In this document: piece after piece, positions 8,137-15,981 of the stretch
How positions within the stretch are numbered: position 1 is the stretch's first letter
Layout: each line of letters begins with the position of its first letter
From: Coriobacteriia bacterium
Lineage (GTDB): Bacteria > Actinomycetota > Coriobacteriia > Anaerosomatales > SLCP01
Assembly: GCA_014859265.1 (NCBI GenBank)
Contig: JACUUN010000016.1
Span: forward strand, 1 to 34,210
Reading direction: 5' to 3'
Length of the DNA stretch: 34,210 bases
Program-made: the position numbers and the translations under genes
The notes under the pieces: model-generated
Database searches by the model: none
Told to the model about the DNA's origin: nothing
Seen by the model: only the letters and a program-made list of their open reading frames with translations

Positions 8137-9710
8137 CGGCGCTCCCCTCCTATGAAGGCGGCCAGGCGCTCGAGCACCTCTCCGGCCGCATCGGTGTCCG
8201 GCACATGGAACTCGGCGAGTGTCGGACGGTCCTCCGAGCCCACGACGACGGCCAACCCTCTGCCGCGCACGACCGCGAAGGCGTCCTCATCCGTGAGGTC
8301 GTCGCCCACGTAGACCGGTGCATACCCATCGCCGTCCATGCCGAGCGCCTCCAGTACCCACAGCAGCGCGCGGCCCTTGTCCCAGTCGATGTCGGGCCGC
8401 AGCTCGAAGACCTTCTTGCCGCCCGTCTTGCGAAGCTCCCCATGGCGGGCGAGGACCTCGTCCACCGCGACCTCGACCTCCGGGATGTCCTCCTCGGCAA
8501 CCTGGCGATAGTGCACCGCGATCGCGTACTTCTTGCGTTCGATGCGCGCACCGGCCACCGCAGCCACGGCGGCGGTGATCTCGGCCTCGGCCGCCTCGAG
8601 CGGACCGAGGAAGGCCTCGAACTCCCCGAGACGCTCCTGACGCAGCTCGCGACCCTCCGGCACAACCACATCGAAACCGTGACTGCCCAGGTAGAGAACG
8701 GTGTCCAGAGCGACCTGCTCCACCACGAACCCGACATCGCGCCCGCTCACAACCACGACGAGGCATCGGTCCGCCAGGTGGCGAATGCGTTCTCGCATCT
8801 CCGGCGCAAGCAGGGCGTCCTCGGGACGCTCCACGATAGGCGTAAGGGTTCCGTCATAGTCCAGGAAAACGGCGGGCTCGCGTCCGTCGAGCGCCTCCTC
8901 CGCGTCACGCCAATTGTCCAGCGCGGACGGGAGTGAGTTCATCGCCACTCGCCGGGCGACCTTGACCTGCGTGAGATCGTTGACAACGACGTCCGCACCG
9001 CTTTCCAAGAGGCGCTCAGGACGCCCCGTGCGGTCGACCCCGATCACGAGACCAAACCCGCCCGCCTCACCAGCTTCGACCCCCGACTCCGCATCCTCGA
9101 CGACGACCGCGCGCGCCGGTTCAGCATCGAGACGGCGGGCAGCCTCGAGGAAGACGGCGGGATCCGGCTTCCCGGGTAGGCCGAGCTCTGCAGCAGTGTC
9201 GCCGTCGACACGCGCGTCGAAGAGCCCGTCCACGCCCGCGGCGGCCAGCACGCCGGCCGCGTTGCGTGACGCCGAGATGATCGCGGTCGCCACGCCCGCC
9301 TCCCGCAGCCCTCGCACGAGCTCCACAGCCGCAGGGAACGCCTCGACACCACCTCTATCGATGGCTGCGAGGAAGTAGTCGTTCTTGCGCGTGCCGAGCC
9401 CGTGGACGGTCGCGGCCGAGGGCGGATCGTCATCACTGCCCTCGGGGAGCTCTATGCCGCGGGACGCCAGGAACGAGCGCACCCCGTCGTAGCGCGCCTT
9501 CCCATCCACGTAGCGCAGATAGTCGTGGTCGATGTCGAAAGGTTCGAACGGCTCACCCGTCGTCTCCGCGTGTTCGCGGAGCACGTCGTCGAAAAGGAGC
9601 TTCCACGCCTCAGCATGCAGATCCGCGGTATCCGTGATGACGCCATCCATGTCGAAGATGACAGCGTCGTAGCGGTCAGGGTCGATGCTCACGAGCGGGT
9701 TGCGGCCCAT
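8133..9710 (-). CDS. otsB: Beta-phosphoglucomutase / trehalose-6-phosphate phosphatase fusion
   Basis: 525 residues with two HAD domains. Residues 1-250 form a PgmB-type domain: DxD in [12 protein letters not shown] (D20, D22), a helical cap, KPDPAVF at 181-187 and VVVEDAESG. Residues 262-525 form an OtsB domain: [11 protein letters not shown] (D284, D286), VVVSGRD, and [10 protein letters not shown] near the C-terminus. The first should isomerise beta-glucose 1-phosphate to glucose 6-phosphate; the second dephosphorylates trehalose 6-phosphate. Start ATG 9710 has AAGGAG 5 bp upstream; a longer reading begins 13 codons earlier without a ribosome binding site. The domain order plus the following GH65 gene equals Mycobacterium tuberculosis Rv2006 (otsB1), there a single protein of about 1,327 residues; here 525 + 800. 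Confidence 0.9.
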   Translation of the reverse strand: MGRNPLVSIDPDRYDAVIFDMDGVITDTADLHAEAWKLLFDDVLREHAETTGEPFEPFDIDHDYLRYVDGKARYDGVRSFLASRGIELPEGSDDDPPSAATVHGLGTRKNDYFLAAIDRGGVEAFPAAVELVRGLREAGVATAIISASRNAAGVLAAAGVDGLFDARVDGDTAAELGLPGKPDPAVFLEAARRLDAEPARAVVVEDAESGVEAGEAGGFGLVIGVDRTGRPERLLESGADVVVNDLTQVKVARRVAMNSLPSALDNWRDAEEALDGREPAVFLDYDGTLTPIVERPEDALLAPEMRERIRHLADRCLVVVVSGRDVGFVVEQVALDTVLYLGSHGFDVVVPEGRELRQERLGEFEAFLGPLEAAEAEITAAVAAVAGARIERKKYAIAVHYRQVAEEDIPEVEVAVDEVLARHGELRKTGGKKVFELRPDIDWDKGRALLWVLEALGMDGDGYAPVYVGDDLTDEDAFAVVRGRGLAVVVGSEDRPTLAEFHVPDTDAAGEVLERLAAFIGGERR

Positions 9711-9766
9711 GTGCGCTCCTTCCGGCGTTCGGCGTCGGCGGGCAGGCACCTATCGAAGTTCTACCC

Positions 9767-9783
9767 GTCCGGCGTGACCGGAC
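9767..9783 (-). terminator. Possible terminator hairpin after mgtE
   Basis: GTCCGG and CCGGAC form a perfect 6-bp stem around CGTGA, 13 bp past the mgtE stop and upstream of the otsB fusion gene. No clear U-tract follows. Confidence 0.4.
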
Positions 9784-9795
9784 ACCGCACACGCG

Positions 9796-11154
9796 TCACA
9801 GCGAGAGCAGCCGTGAGGCGAAGAAGAAGTAGATCGTGAGCCCGGCAGCGTCGGCAATCGACGTGATGAGCGGGCTCGAGGCGACGGTGGGGTCCTGGCC
9901 GACCCTCGTGAAGATGAACGGCAGCGACATCCCGATGAGGTTCGAGACGATAACGATGGCGGCCATCGAGAGCGCCACGACGACGCCGATCATGAAGTCT
10001 CCGCGGAACAGACCGAGAAAGAAGCTTCCCGCGGCGAGTGTCCCGCCGAGCATGAAACCGACGCCGAGCTCCTTGACGAAGGTGCCCGCCCACTGACCGA
10101 GCGCGATGTCGTCGGTGACGAGCGCACGTACCATCATCATCGCCGATTGCGAGCCGGTGTTACCGCCGGTGGCGATGAGGAGCGGGATGAAGAAAGCGAG
10201 CGCTATCGCGGCCTGCAGTGTCTGCTCGTACGCGTGAATGATGCCGGAGGAGATGAGGTTGACGAAGAGCAGGATCCCGAGCCAGCCGATGCGCTTGCCA
10301 TACAGATCCAGGATGCTGAGGCGCCGATAGCTCTGACGCAGCGGCTGGACCGATGCGGTACGGTGCATGTCCTCGGTGACCTCTTCTTCGAGGACGTCGA
10401 AGACGTCGTCGGCGGTGACAATGCCGATCAGCACCCCCGCCGAGTCCACGACGGGCAGCGCCACGGTGTCATGCCGTTGCATCTCGCGGACCGCTTCCTC
10501 CTGGTCATCGAAGGCGGTCACGCTCGCGTGGACCGGCTCCATGACGTCGCCCACCAGGTGCTCGGGCTCCGCAAGGATGAGACGCCTCAGCTCGCAGACC
10601 CCCTCGAGGTGCCAGCTCCGATCAGTCACGTAGACCACGTCGATGGTCTCGGAGTCACGCCCGCGCTGCCTGATGTGTTCGAGCGCGTGCGCAACGGTCC
10701 ACTGGGGGCGTATGGCGACGTAGTCGGTCGTGGCGAGTCGGCCGACACTCTCCTCCGGATAGCCGAGGAGCTGACGGACCTCGGCAAGGTCATCGGCATC
10801 GAGCAGGTTCAGCAGCTTCTGGGTGATCTCACCGGGCAGCTCCTCGAAGAGCTCCGTGCGGTCGTCAGGTGCCATGGAGGCCAGCAGGCGCCGGGTCTCC
10901 CGGTCGGTGAGCCCGCCGAGGATGACGTCCTGGTCGGGACCGTCCAGGTACGAGAACACGTCGTCGGAGAAGTCGCGCGGCAGAAGGCGGAACACGAGAA
11001 GTCGCTCCGGCATCTCGACGCCTTCAAGCAGGTCGGCAACCTCGGGCACGGACATCTCCGCGAGCAGGTGCCGTACCGCGAGCCAGTCGTGCTCCTCCAC
11101 GAGGGCGCGCACCTGTTCACGTAGTTCCTCCATTGTCGGCGTCTCAACGTGCAT
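9796..11154 (-). CDS. mgtE: Magnesium transporter MgtE
   Basis: 452 residues, the usual MgtE length. It imports Mg2+ across the cytoplasmic membrane as a dimer gated by cytosolic Mg2+ binding. Residues 1-130 are the superhelical N domain (acidic, with [14 protein letters not shown] and [13 protein letters not shown] repeats). Residues about 135-260 form a CBS pair ([39 protein letters not shown]). A plug helix follows, then five membrane segments from about 285, with the pore signature [21 protein letters not shown]. It starts at ATG 11154 behind AGGGGGTG. It lies 52 bp after pdtaR on the same strand and may be co-transcribed. No M-box riboswitch is visible in the short spacer. Confidence 0.95.
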   Translation of the reverse strand: MHVETPTMEELREQVRALVEEHDWLAVRHLLAEMSVPEVADLLEGVEMPERLLVFRLLPRDFSDDVFSYLDGPDQDVILGGLTDRETRRLLASMAPDDRTELFEELPGEITQKLLNLLDADDLAEVRQLLGYPEESVGRLATTDYVAIRPQWTVAHALEHIRQRGRDSETIDVVYVTDRSWHLEGVCELRRLILAEPEHLVGDVMEPVHASVTAFDDQEEAVREMQRHDTVALPVVDSAGVLIGIVTADDVFDVLEEEVTEDMHRTASVQPLRQSYRRLSILDLYGKRIGWLGILLFVNLISSGIIHAYEQTLQAAIALAFFIPLLIATGGNTGSQSAMMMVRALVTDDIALGQWAGTFVKELGVGFMLGGTLAAGSFFLGLFRGDFMIGVVVALSMAAIVIVSNLIGMSLPFIFTRVGQDPTVASSPLITSIADAAGLTIYFFFASRLLSL

Positions 11155-11179
11155 CGGCGCACCCCCTTCCTGCCTCTAT

Positions 11180-11195
11180 GGGCCGATTCCGGCCC
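11180..11195 (-). other. Small hairpin between pdtaR and mgtE
   Basis: GGGCCG/CGGCCC is a perfect 6-bp stem with a 4-nt loop in the 52-bp spacer. It has no U-tract; a processing or partial-termination site is possible. Confidence 0.4.
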
Positions 11196-11206
11196 GAGTG
11201 GTTACT

Positions 11207-11788
11207 CTACCGCTCGGTGGCCTCCTCTGCGAGAAGAACCGCCTCGGCGACCTGCTTGAGCGTGAGCCGTTTGTCCATGGCCATCTTCTGGAGGCGCCGG
11301 AACGCCTCGGGCTCGCTCATGCCGCGGGTCATCAGCACGCCCTTCGCCCGTTCGACGAGCGTGCGCGTGGCGAGACGCTCCGCCAGCTCGCCGACCTCCT
11401 CGGCAAGCTGGCGCGACTCAGCGAAGCGTGATACCGCAATTTGCATCGCGGGCACGATATCGGCCTTGGAGAACGGCTTGACGAGGTAGCCCATCGCACC
11501 GGCTTCACACGCCCGCTCGACATAGCTCGACTGCGAGAAAGCCGTCACCATGACGACAGGTGCCACCTGTTCCGTACCAAGGATACACGCTGCGTCCAGC
11601 CCGCTCATCACCGGCATCTCGATGTCCATGAAGACGATGTCGGGCGCAAGCTCCCGCGCCATACTCACGGCGGTCTCGCCGTCGTTGGCCTCCCCCACGA
11701 CCTCGTGGCCTTCCTCCTCGACCATCTCGCGCAGGTCCATGCGGATGAGCGCCTCGTCCTCGGCGATGAGCACGCGCACGCGCCTCAC
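11207..11788 (-). CDS. pdtaR: ANTAR-domain response regulator (PdtaR-like antiterminator)
   Basis: 193 residues. The receiver domain (1-120) has the acidic pair E10-D11, phosphoacceptor D55 in IVFMDIEMP and K104 in YLVKPF. The C-terminal ANTAR domain (about 128-188) includes TRTLVERAKGVLMTRGMSEPEAFRRL, the conserved RNA-binding three-helix element. Such proteins bind paired hexaloop hairpins in nascent RNA and prevent termination after phosphorylation by a PdtaS-type kinase. The GTG start overlaps the kinase stop as GTGA, so the pair is translationally coupled. I found no convincing ANTAR target (two hexaloops with A1 and G4) in the window, so its targets are probably elsewhere. Confidence 0.94.
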   Translation of the reverse strand: MRRVRVLIAEDEALIRMDLREMVEEEGHEVVGEANDGETAVSMARELAPDIVFMDIEMPVMSGLDAACILGTEQVAPVVMVTAFSQSSYVERACEAGAMGYLVKPFSKADIVPAMQIAVSRFAESRQLAEEVGELAERLATRTLVERAKGVLMTRGMSEPEAFRRLQKMAMDKRLTLKQVAEAVLLAEEATER

Positions 11789-13218
11789 TCCTCTCCGGGT
11801 CCCGAACTGTCTTCCAGTGGGAAGCGGACGGTCACGGTCGTGCCGCGCCCGCCGCTGAACGATATCGTGCCGTGCAGGTTGTCCTCCACTATCGTGCGGA
11901 CGATCGCGAGCCCCAGGTTTGCCGCCGAAAGCTGGTCGAACCCATCGGACATGCCTCTCCCGTCGTCGCGCACCGTAAGTACGAGCTCGCCCGCGAGGCG
12001 GCGCATCGACACCTCTACCACGCCCCTGCCGCCTTCGGGGAACCCGTGCTCGATCGCGTTGTGGACGAGCTCGGCTACCACAAGCGCGAGCGAGGTAGCG
12101 ACGTAGGAAGGCACGAGGCCAGTCGACCCCTCGACGCTCACCGAGACCGCCTGACTCTCGCCGGCAAGCCCTCGCCGGACCATGTCGACGACGGTCCGGG
12201 CCGCCTCGGTGAAGTCGATGCGCTCCTCGGTGGATGACGCGAGCATGTCGTGCACGACCGCCATCGATGAGACGCGCTCGGTGGCCTCGGCGAGCGCGCG
12301 CCTGGCCTCCTCGGTCTTTGAGCGGCGCGCCTGGATACGCAAGAGGCTCGCGATGGTCTGGAGGTTGTTCTTTACGCGATGGTGGACTTCGCGGATTGTC
12401 GCCTCTTTGACCTTGATCTCCTGCTCGCGCCGGTAGGTCTCGGTGCGATCCTGCACCAGTACGAGCACGCCGTGCTCGAGTCTGACGGCACGGTAGTCAA
12501 GCACCCTGCCACCGGCCTCGATCTCGGTGCCTGCGGCCGTTCCTGCCCGTCCCTGCATGACCGGACCAAGCGCGGTCGGCCCGCCGGGCAGGCGCGTCGC
12601 GACGGTGCCGGGGATCCCGCCCTCGAAGCCGGCAAGCCGCATGATGTTGACGGCGTTAGGGCTCGCGTACGCGACCCGCCCCTCGCTGTCGAGTCGCAGC
12701 ACGCCGTCACCGGCGACGCGCATGGTGGAGAAGGCCTCGCCCTCGGCGGTCTCGAGAGGGGCTGCGCAGAGCACGGTCAGAAGGTCCTCAGCGGCCCGCA
12801 TGAACTGCGTCTCCATCGCGCCCGGCGCGTCGAGGACCTGAAGAGTCACGTTGCGGACGATCACCGCGTAGGGGCTGCCGGGCGGTCCGACCGGATACGC
12901 CGCCGAGGTGAAGGAGATCCCCCGGGTGATGCGCCGCCTGGTACCTTGTACGAGACGGCCGAGGCGCGCGGCCTCATACGCTTCGGCCTCTCGGTCTGCG
13001 GAGAGCGCCGCGCCGGCTCTCGACGCTGCCAGCGCGGCTACCGCGGTGACCGGACGTGCGTCAGCCGCGACCGTCAGGACGTCGTCCGGATTGATGACCG
13101 CCAGCGCGACATCGCCGTAACCGAGGTCGGCCACGAGCTGAAGGTTGTCGGCTACGTTGCCGAGGTGGCGCTTGACCACGGGGTCGGCTGCGGCGAGTAT
13201 GTCGTGGCGTCTGGACAT
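11785..13218 (-). CDS. pdtaS: Cytosolic sensor histidine kinase (PdtaS-like, HisKA_2)
   Basis: 477 residues without membrane segments. The order is an N-terminal GAF-like PdtaS sensor domain (1-150), a PAS-like region (165-255), HisKA_2 dimerisation/phosphotransfer helices with REVHHRVKNNLQTIASLLRI (H279-H280; one is the phosphoacceptor) and a C-terminal HATPase with VVAELVHNAIEHGF (N box) and DDGRGM (G1 box). It should phosphorylate the ANTAR regulator encoded immediately downstream. ATG 13218 is chosen because a TATACT -10 element ends 6 bp before it, which would make the transcript leaderless; there is no Shine-Dalgarno. The mycobacterial homologue has the same domain order. The input signal is not evident from sequence. 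Confidence 0.93.
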   Translation of the reverse strand: MSRRHDILAAADPVVKRHLGNVADNLQLVADLGYGDVALAVINPDDVLTVAADARPVTAVAALAASRAGAALSADREAEAYEAARLGRLVQGTRRRITRGISFTSAAYPVGPPGSPYAVIVRNVTLQVLDAPGAMETQFMRAAEDLLTVLCAAPLETAEGEAFSTMRVAGDGVLRLDSEGRVAYASPNAVNIMRLAGFEGGIPGTVATRLPGGPTALGPVMQGRAGTAAGTEIEAGGRVLDYRAVRLEHGVLVLVQDRTETYRREQEIKVKEATIREVHHRVKNNLQTIASLLRIQARRSKTEEARRALAEATERVSSMAVVHDMLASSTEERIDFTEAARTVVDMVRRGLAGESQAVSVSVEGSTGLVPSYVATSLALVVAELVHNAIEHGFPEGGRGVVEVSMRRLAGELVLTVRDDGRGMSDGFDQLSAANLGLAIVRTIVEDNLHGTISFSGGRGTTVTVRFPLEDSSGPGEE

Positions 13219-13224
13219 AGGGAG

Positions 13225-13230
13225 AGTATA
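13225..13230 (-). promoter_or_regulatory. -10 element of a leaderless pdtaS-pdtaR promoter
   Basis: TATACT on the minus strand is followed by CTCCCT and then the ATG, putting the predicted start on or next to the A of the start codon. The -35 position reads ACGTCA at 17 bp, a weak match. Confidence 0.6.
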
Positions 13231-13324
13231 GACCTAGATATGCGGCATGACGTCCCCGAACACCCCCCCCCACGAGCCGCGGTGACGCCATCCGTGCGCG
13301 GTGGCGGCCTCACCGGTGCTCCGG

Positions 13325-13330
13325 TACAAT
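13325..13330 (+). promoter_or_regulatory. -10 element of the tRNA-Leu gene
   Basis: TACAAT ends 19 bp before the mature tRNA 5' end. No clear -35 hexamer is present. Confidence 0.55.
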
Positions 13331-13349
13331 CGGCGAGCGACGCACCCCG

Positions 13350-13436
13350 GCCCGGGTGGCGGAACAGGCAGACGCGCCGGTCTCAAAAACCGGTGGCCGC
13401 AAGGCCGTGCGGGTTCGATTCCCGCCCCGGGCACCA
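13350..13436 (+). tRNA. tRNA-Leu (anticodon CAA)
   Basis: 87 nt with the CCA end encoded. Acceptor stem GCCCGGG/CCCGGGC with discriminator A; anticodon stem CCGGT/ACCGG around CTCAAAA, giving anticodon CAA (reads UUG); a long class II variable arm (GGCC GCAA GGCC type); T arm GCGGG-TTCGATT-CCCGC. The long variable arm and discriminator A fit leucine. It ends one base before the stop codon of the convergent MFS gene. Confidence 0.95.
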
Positions 13437-14750
13437 TCACTCCCCGGCAGGTGAGCTCTCTGTCAGCTCGGTCTCCTGCTCATTGGCAGCCCATCCCGAC
13501 ATCCGGTAGAGAGGGACAGCGATTCCCATGAAGACCGCACCGGCCAGATAGCCCACGGGTATCGAGGACGCGCGGGCGAGCCACCCGAGGCCAGGCTGTC
13601 CGGCCATCCCCCCCGCTTCCGCGAAGAACGAATCGACCGAGAGCACTGTTGCGCGCTGCGCCGAGGGGATGTGCTCGTTGAGGTACGCCTGTCGGATGGG
13701 GCCTGCTACGCCGAACAGCGCACCCCAGAACGCGCCGGCCACCGTGACCGCCAGAGCGAACGAGAGCAGGCTGCCCCCCTCGGGCGTGAGGAGCCCGATC
13801 GCTCCGACCGCAGCCGCGGCCACCACCGTCACCGCCGCGAACACCGCGAGCACGGTCGGGGCCGACCTCCGGCCGCTGCGCGAGCGCATGACCGGTCCGA
13901 CCAGCGCGTTGCCGATGATGCCCGCCAACCCGAAGTAGGCAGCGAGCGCACCTGCGACCCACACCAGATCCGGGCGTCCCAGCAAGTCCAGCGCGAACGG
14001 TGCCATGGAGTAGAAGAAGTACAGCATGAAGACGCCCTGCGCCGCGGAGACGAACAACAGTGGGCGTACGACCCGGTGGCGCCACCCGTACTCGACGCCT
14101 GCGTGCATGATCACCCGGGTCTCCGCCCCGAACCGCCCCCACTTCAGCGGCCGCGGAGTGAATCCCACCTCCTGCATGCCAAACGCCACGAATACGAAAG
14201 CCAGGGCGAGGATGCCGGAGCGCACGAGGTAGGGCACGGACAGGTTCACCTGGCCGAGGAAGCCCCCCGCGAGAGTGCCGAAGAGCATCGCACCACCCGA
14301 GACCATGCCGGCGCGAGCGAAGACCTGTTCGTGAAGGCCCTCGTACCGGAGGTGGTTGAGCGCGTCGACGAGCCAGGCGTCTACGGCGCCCGTCTGACAG
14401 GTGAACCCGAACCCGATCAGAACTGACACGCCCACGAACGCCCACACGCCCCACTGGTACTCCGCCGAGGCGACGTAGAGGAGTGTTGCGACCAGAAGCG
14501 TCCCGATTCCGACCATGTACGATGCCTTGCGCCCAATCGTGTCAGCGATCACACCGGTCGGGACCTCGAATATCACCTGGCCCGCGCTGAATGCGGCATT
14601 GACGAGCATCACCTGGAAGATGTCGAGTCCCGCGTTGAGAAGGAAGAGCGTGTTCACGCCCCAGATGAGCGAGGCCGCCAGCGTGAACAGCCCACCCGAA
14701 GCGAGGTAGACTGCCACTATCTGCCGGCTGCTCGGTCGCCTCTCGTCCAC
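13437..14750 (-). CDS. MFS transporter
   Basis: 437 residues from GTG 14750 (DERRPSSRQI...), preceded by GAGGAGAGG at long spacing; an alternative GTG at 14831 would add 27 poorly conserved-looking residues. About twelve hydrophobic segments are visible in two halves. The loop 2-3 motif reads EVPTGVIADTIGRK, the classic MFS motif A variant of multidrug/unknown-substrate permeases. FEVPTG-type proteins are often drug or metabolite exporters, but no substrate can be assigned. The gene is convergent with tRNA-Leu with no spacer, so its transcript may run antisense through the tRNA. Its neighbour upstream on the same strand is the LOG-family gene, 209 bp away. Confidence 0.88.
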   Translation of the reverse strand: MDERRPSSRQIVAVYLASGGLFTLAASLIWGVNTLFLLNAGLDIFQVMLVNAAFSAGQVIFEVPTGVIADTIGRKASYMVGIGTLLVATLLYVASAEYQWGVWAFVGVSVLIGFGFTCQTGAVDAWLVDALNHLRYEGLHEQVFARAGMVSGGAMLFGTLAGGFLGQVNLSVPYLVRSGILALAFVFVAFGMQEVGFTPRPLKWGRFGAETRVIMHAGVEYGWRHRVVRPLLFVSAAQGVFMLYFFYSMAPFALDLLGRPDLVWVAGALAAYFGLAGIIGNALVGPVMRSRSGRRSAPTVLAVFAAVTVVAAAAVGAIGLLTPEGGSLLSFALAVTVAGAFWGALFGVAGPIRQAYLNEHIPSAQRATVLSVDSFFAEAGGMAGQPGLGWLARASSIPVGYLAGAVFMGIAVPLYRMSGWAANEQETELTESSPAGE

Positions 14751-14959
14751 GCTCGTGCCCGCCTCTCCTCGGCTGCTATCCGTATGGTTCCCATCGGAGT
14801 CCCGGTACGAGCAGCAGTGAGCTGCCGTCACCCACGGAGGCCGCCCGAAACATCCTCGATTTCGAGGAGCGTTTCCCCGGCGCCACCGTGATGACGCTCA
14901 CGTCGGCGCGCCCGGGGTCACCAACCGCATACTGGAGCGCCGCGAGGAAGGAGTCCCCC

Positions 14960-15736
14960 TCATGCGACAGGCGGTACTCTTCCGCCGCGGCGGTTGCAGC
15001 TCCTCGGATGCTCGCTGATGAAGCGCACGGCGTCGTCGACCGAGTCGGTGACGAATATCCGGTCGATATCCTCGACGTGGATAGTGCCCTCGGCCGCCAG
15101 CTTCGCCCGGAAGAACTCGATGAGCGGGTCCCAGAACTCGCAGCTGAGCGCCACGACCGGGAAGTCGACCATCTTGCCGGTCTGGATAAGCGTGAGGGTC
15201 TCGAAGAGCTCGTCGAGCGTCCCGAAGCCGCCGGGCATGATCACGAACGCGCACGAGTACTTCACGAGCATGACCTTGCGCACGAAGAAGTGCTCGAAGT
15301 CGATAAGGCGGTCGACGTAGGGGTTGGCGTGCTGTTCCGTCGGCAGGTGGATGTTCGCGCCGATCGACAGCCCGCCCTCCTCCTTCGCCCCACGATTAGC
15401 CGCCTCCATGATGCCGGGACCGGCGCCTGTCATGACAGCGAAACCAGCTCGCGCAAGCGCTCGGCCCATCTCGCGGGCCAACTCGTAGTAGCGGTGGCCG
15501 TCCGGGAAGCGGGCCGAGCCGAAGACGGTCACGGTCGGTTCCTCGATCGAGAGGAACTCGAAGCCCCGCAGGAACTCCAGGAAGAACCTGACCGCGCTCT
15601 CCACGTTGTCCGCGTGCTGGCGCTTGCCGGCAAGGAACTCCGTCTCTGCGCCTTGGACCTGTTCGAGCAGCGATGGCTTCTCGAGCGATCTGCTCAGATG
15701 CAAGTCGGGTATCTCGGGTTCGTTGCTCTCGGCCAC
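14960..15736 (-). CDS. LOG-family nucleotide 5'-monophosphate phosphoribohydrolase (TIGR00730)
   Basis: 258 residues. The Rossmann-like family motifs are clear: VTVFGSARFPDG (70-80), MTGAGPGIMEAANRGA (102-117) and PGGFGTLDELFE (168-179), the nucleotide-binding catalytic signature PGGxGTxxE. Members release the base from nucleoside monophosphates (cytokinin-type or general AMP/purine nucleosidase activity); many bacterial members serve in nucleotide salvage. The GTG start follows AAGGAG with an 8-bp spacer. The last 16 residues (HPRSCNRRGGRVPPVA) are Arg/Pro-rich and unlike the preceding sequence, and another frame downstream looks more protein-like, so the 3' end may carry a frameshift. It is divergent from the diguanylate cyclase, with inverted repeats over its likely promoter. 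Confidence 0.88.
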   Translation of the reverse strand: MAESNEPEIPDLHLSRSLEKPSLLEQVQGAETEFLAGKRQHADNVESAVRFFLEFLRGFEFLSIEEPTVTVFGSARFPDGHRYYELAREMGRALARAGFAVMTGAGPGIMEAANRGAKEEGGLSIGANIHLPTEQHANPYVDRLIDFEHFFVRKVMLVKYSCAFVIMPGGFGTLDELFETLTLIQTGKMVDFPVVALSCEFWDPLIEFFRAKLAAEGTIHVEDIDRIFVTDSVDDAVRFISEHPRSCNRRGGRVPPVA

Positions 15737-15787
15737 GCGCTCAGCTCCTTACCGTCGATGCAATCCCTGAGAGTCTATCGGCACTCG

Positions 15788-15817
15788 ATAGTACGTGTCC
15801 CCGAAGCCTGCCGTCAC
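15788..15817 (-). promoter_or_regulatory. Putative promoter of the LOG gene, covered by two inverted repeats
   Basis: -35 GTGACG (15812-15817), 18-bp spacer, -10 TACTAT (15788-15793). A perfect repeat TCACGA-N6-TCGTGA (15814-15831) covers the -35 and another, CTATCG-N5-CGATAG (15775-15791), covers the -10 and start site. Both are positioned like operators. Confidence 0.45.
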
Positions 15818-15867
15818 GAAACGAGTCGTGAAGCGCGCCGCTGCCGGGGACCTTCGCGAAATATCGA

Positions 15868-15937
15868 GGTTAGTTGGAACAATTGCACCAACTAACCCGA
15901 CGGAGTTCTGCACCCCCTCCGTCACCCCTCGCGGGTG
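15868..15937 (+). promoter_or_regulatory. Run of three hairpins upstream of the diguanylate cyclase
   Basis: Three consecutive perfect stems: GGTTAGTTGG/CCAACTAACC (15868-15897, 10-nt loop), GACGGAG/CTCCGTC (15899-15923, 11-nt loop) and CACCC/GGGTG (15923-15937), with a weak GATG/CATC stem after them. They end about 45 nt before the start codon. They may be a structured leader or, for the first, a DNA operator. It does not match the c-di-GMP-I or -II riboswitch consensus as I know it. Confidence 0.5.
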
Positions 15938-15981
15938 GATGTCTTACAGCATCTGCCTCCGATGTCGATAAAGGACTCATC

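Noticed and set aside
11155-11206. M-box magnesium riboswitch before mgtE
   Set aside because: The spacer is only 52 bp, far too short, and holds one small hairpin.
13262-13272. Run of nine C as a phase-variation tract
   Set aside because: It lies between the pdtaS and tRNA promoters in no reading frame and no likely spacer of a promoter, so a switching role is not supported.
15868-15955. c-di-GMP (GEMM) riboswitch before the diguanylate cyclase
   Set aside because: The conserved tetraloop-receptor and core sequences of GEMM-I/II are absent; only hairpins are seen.
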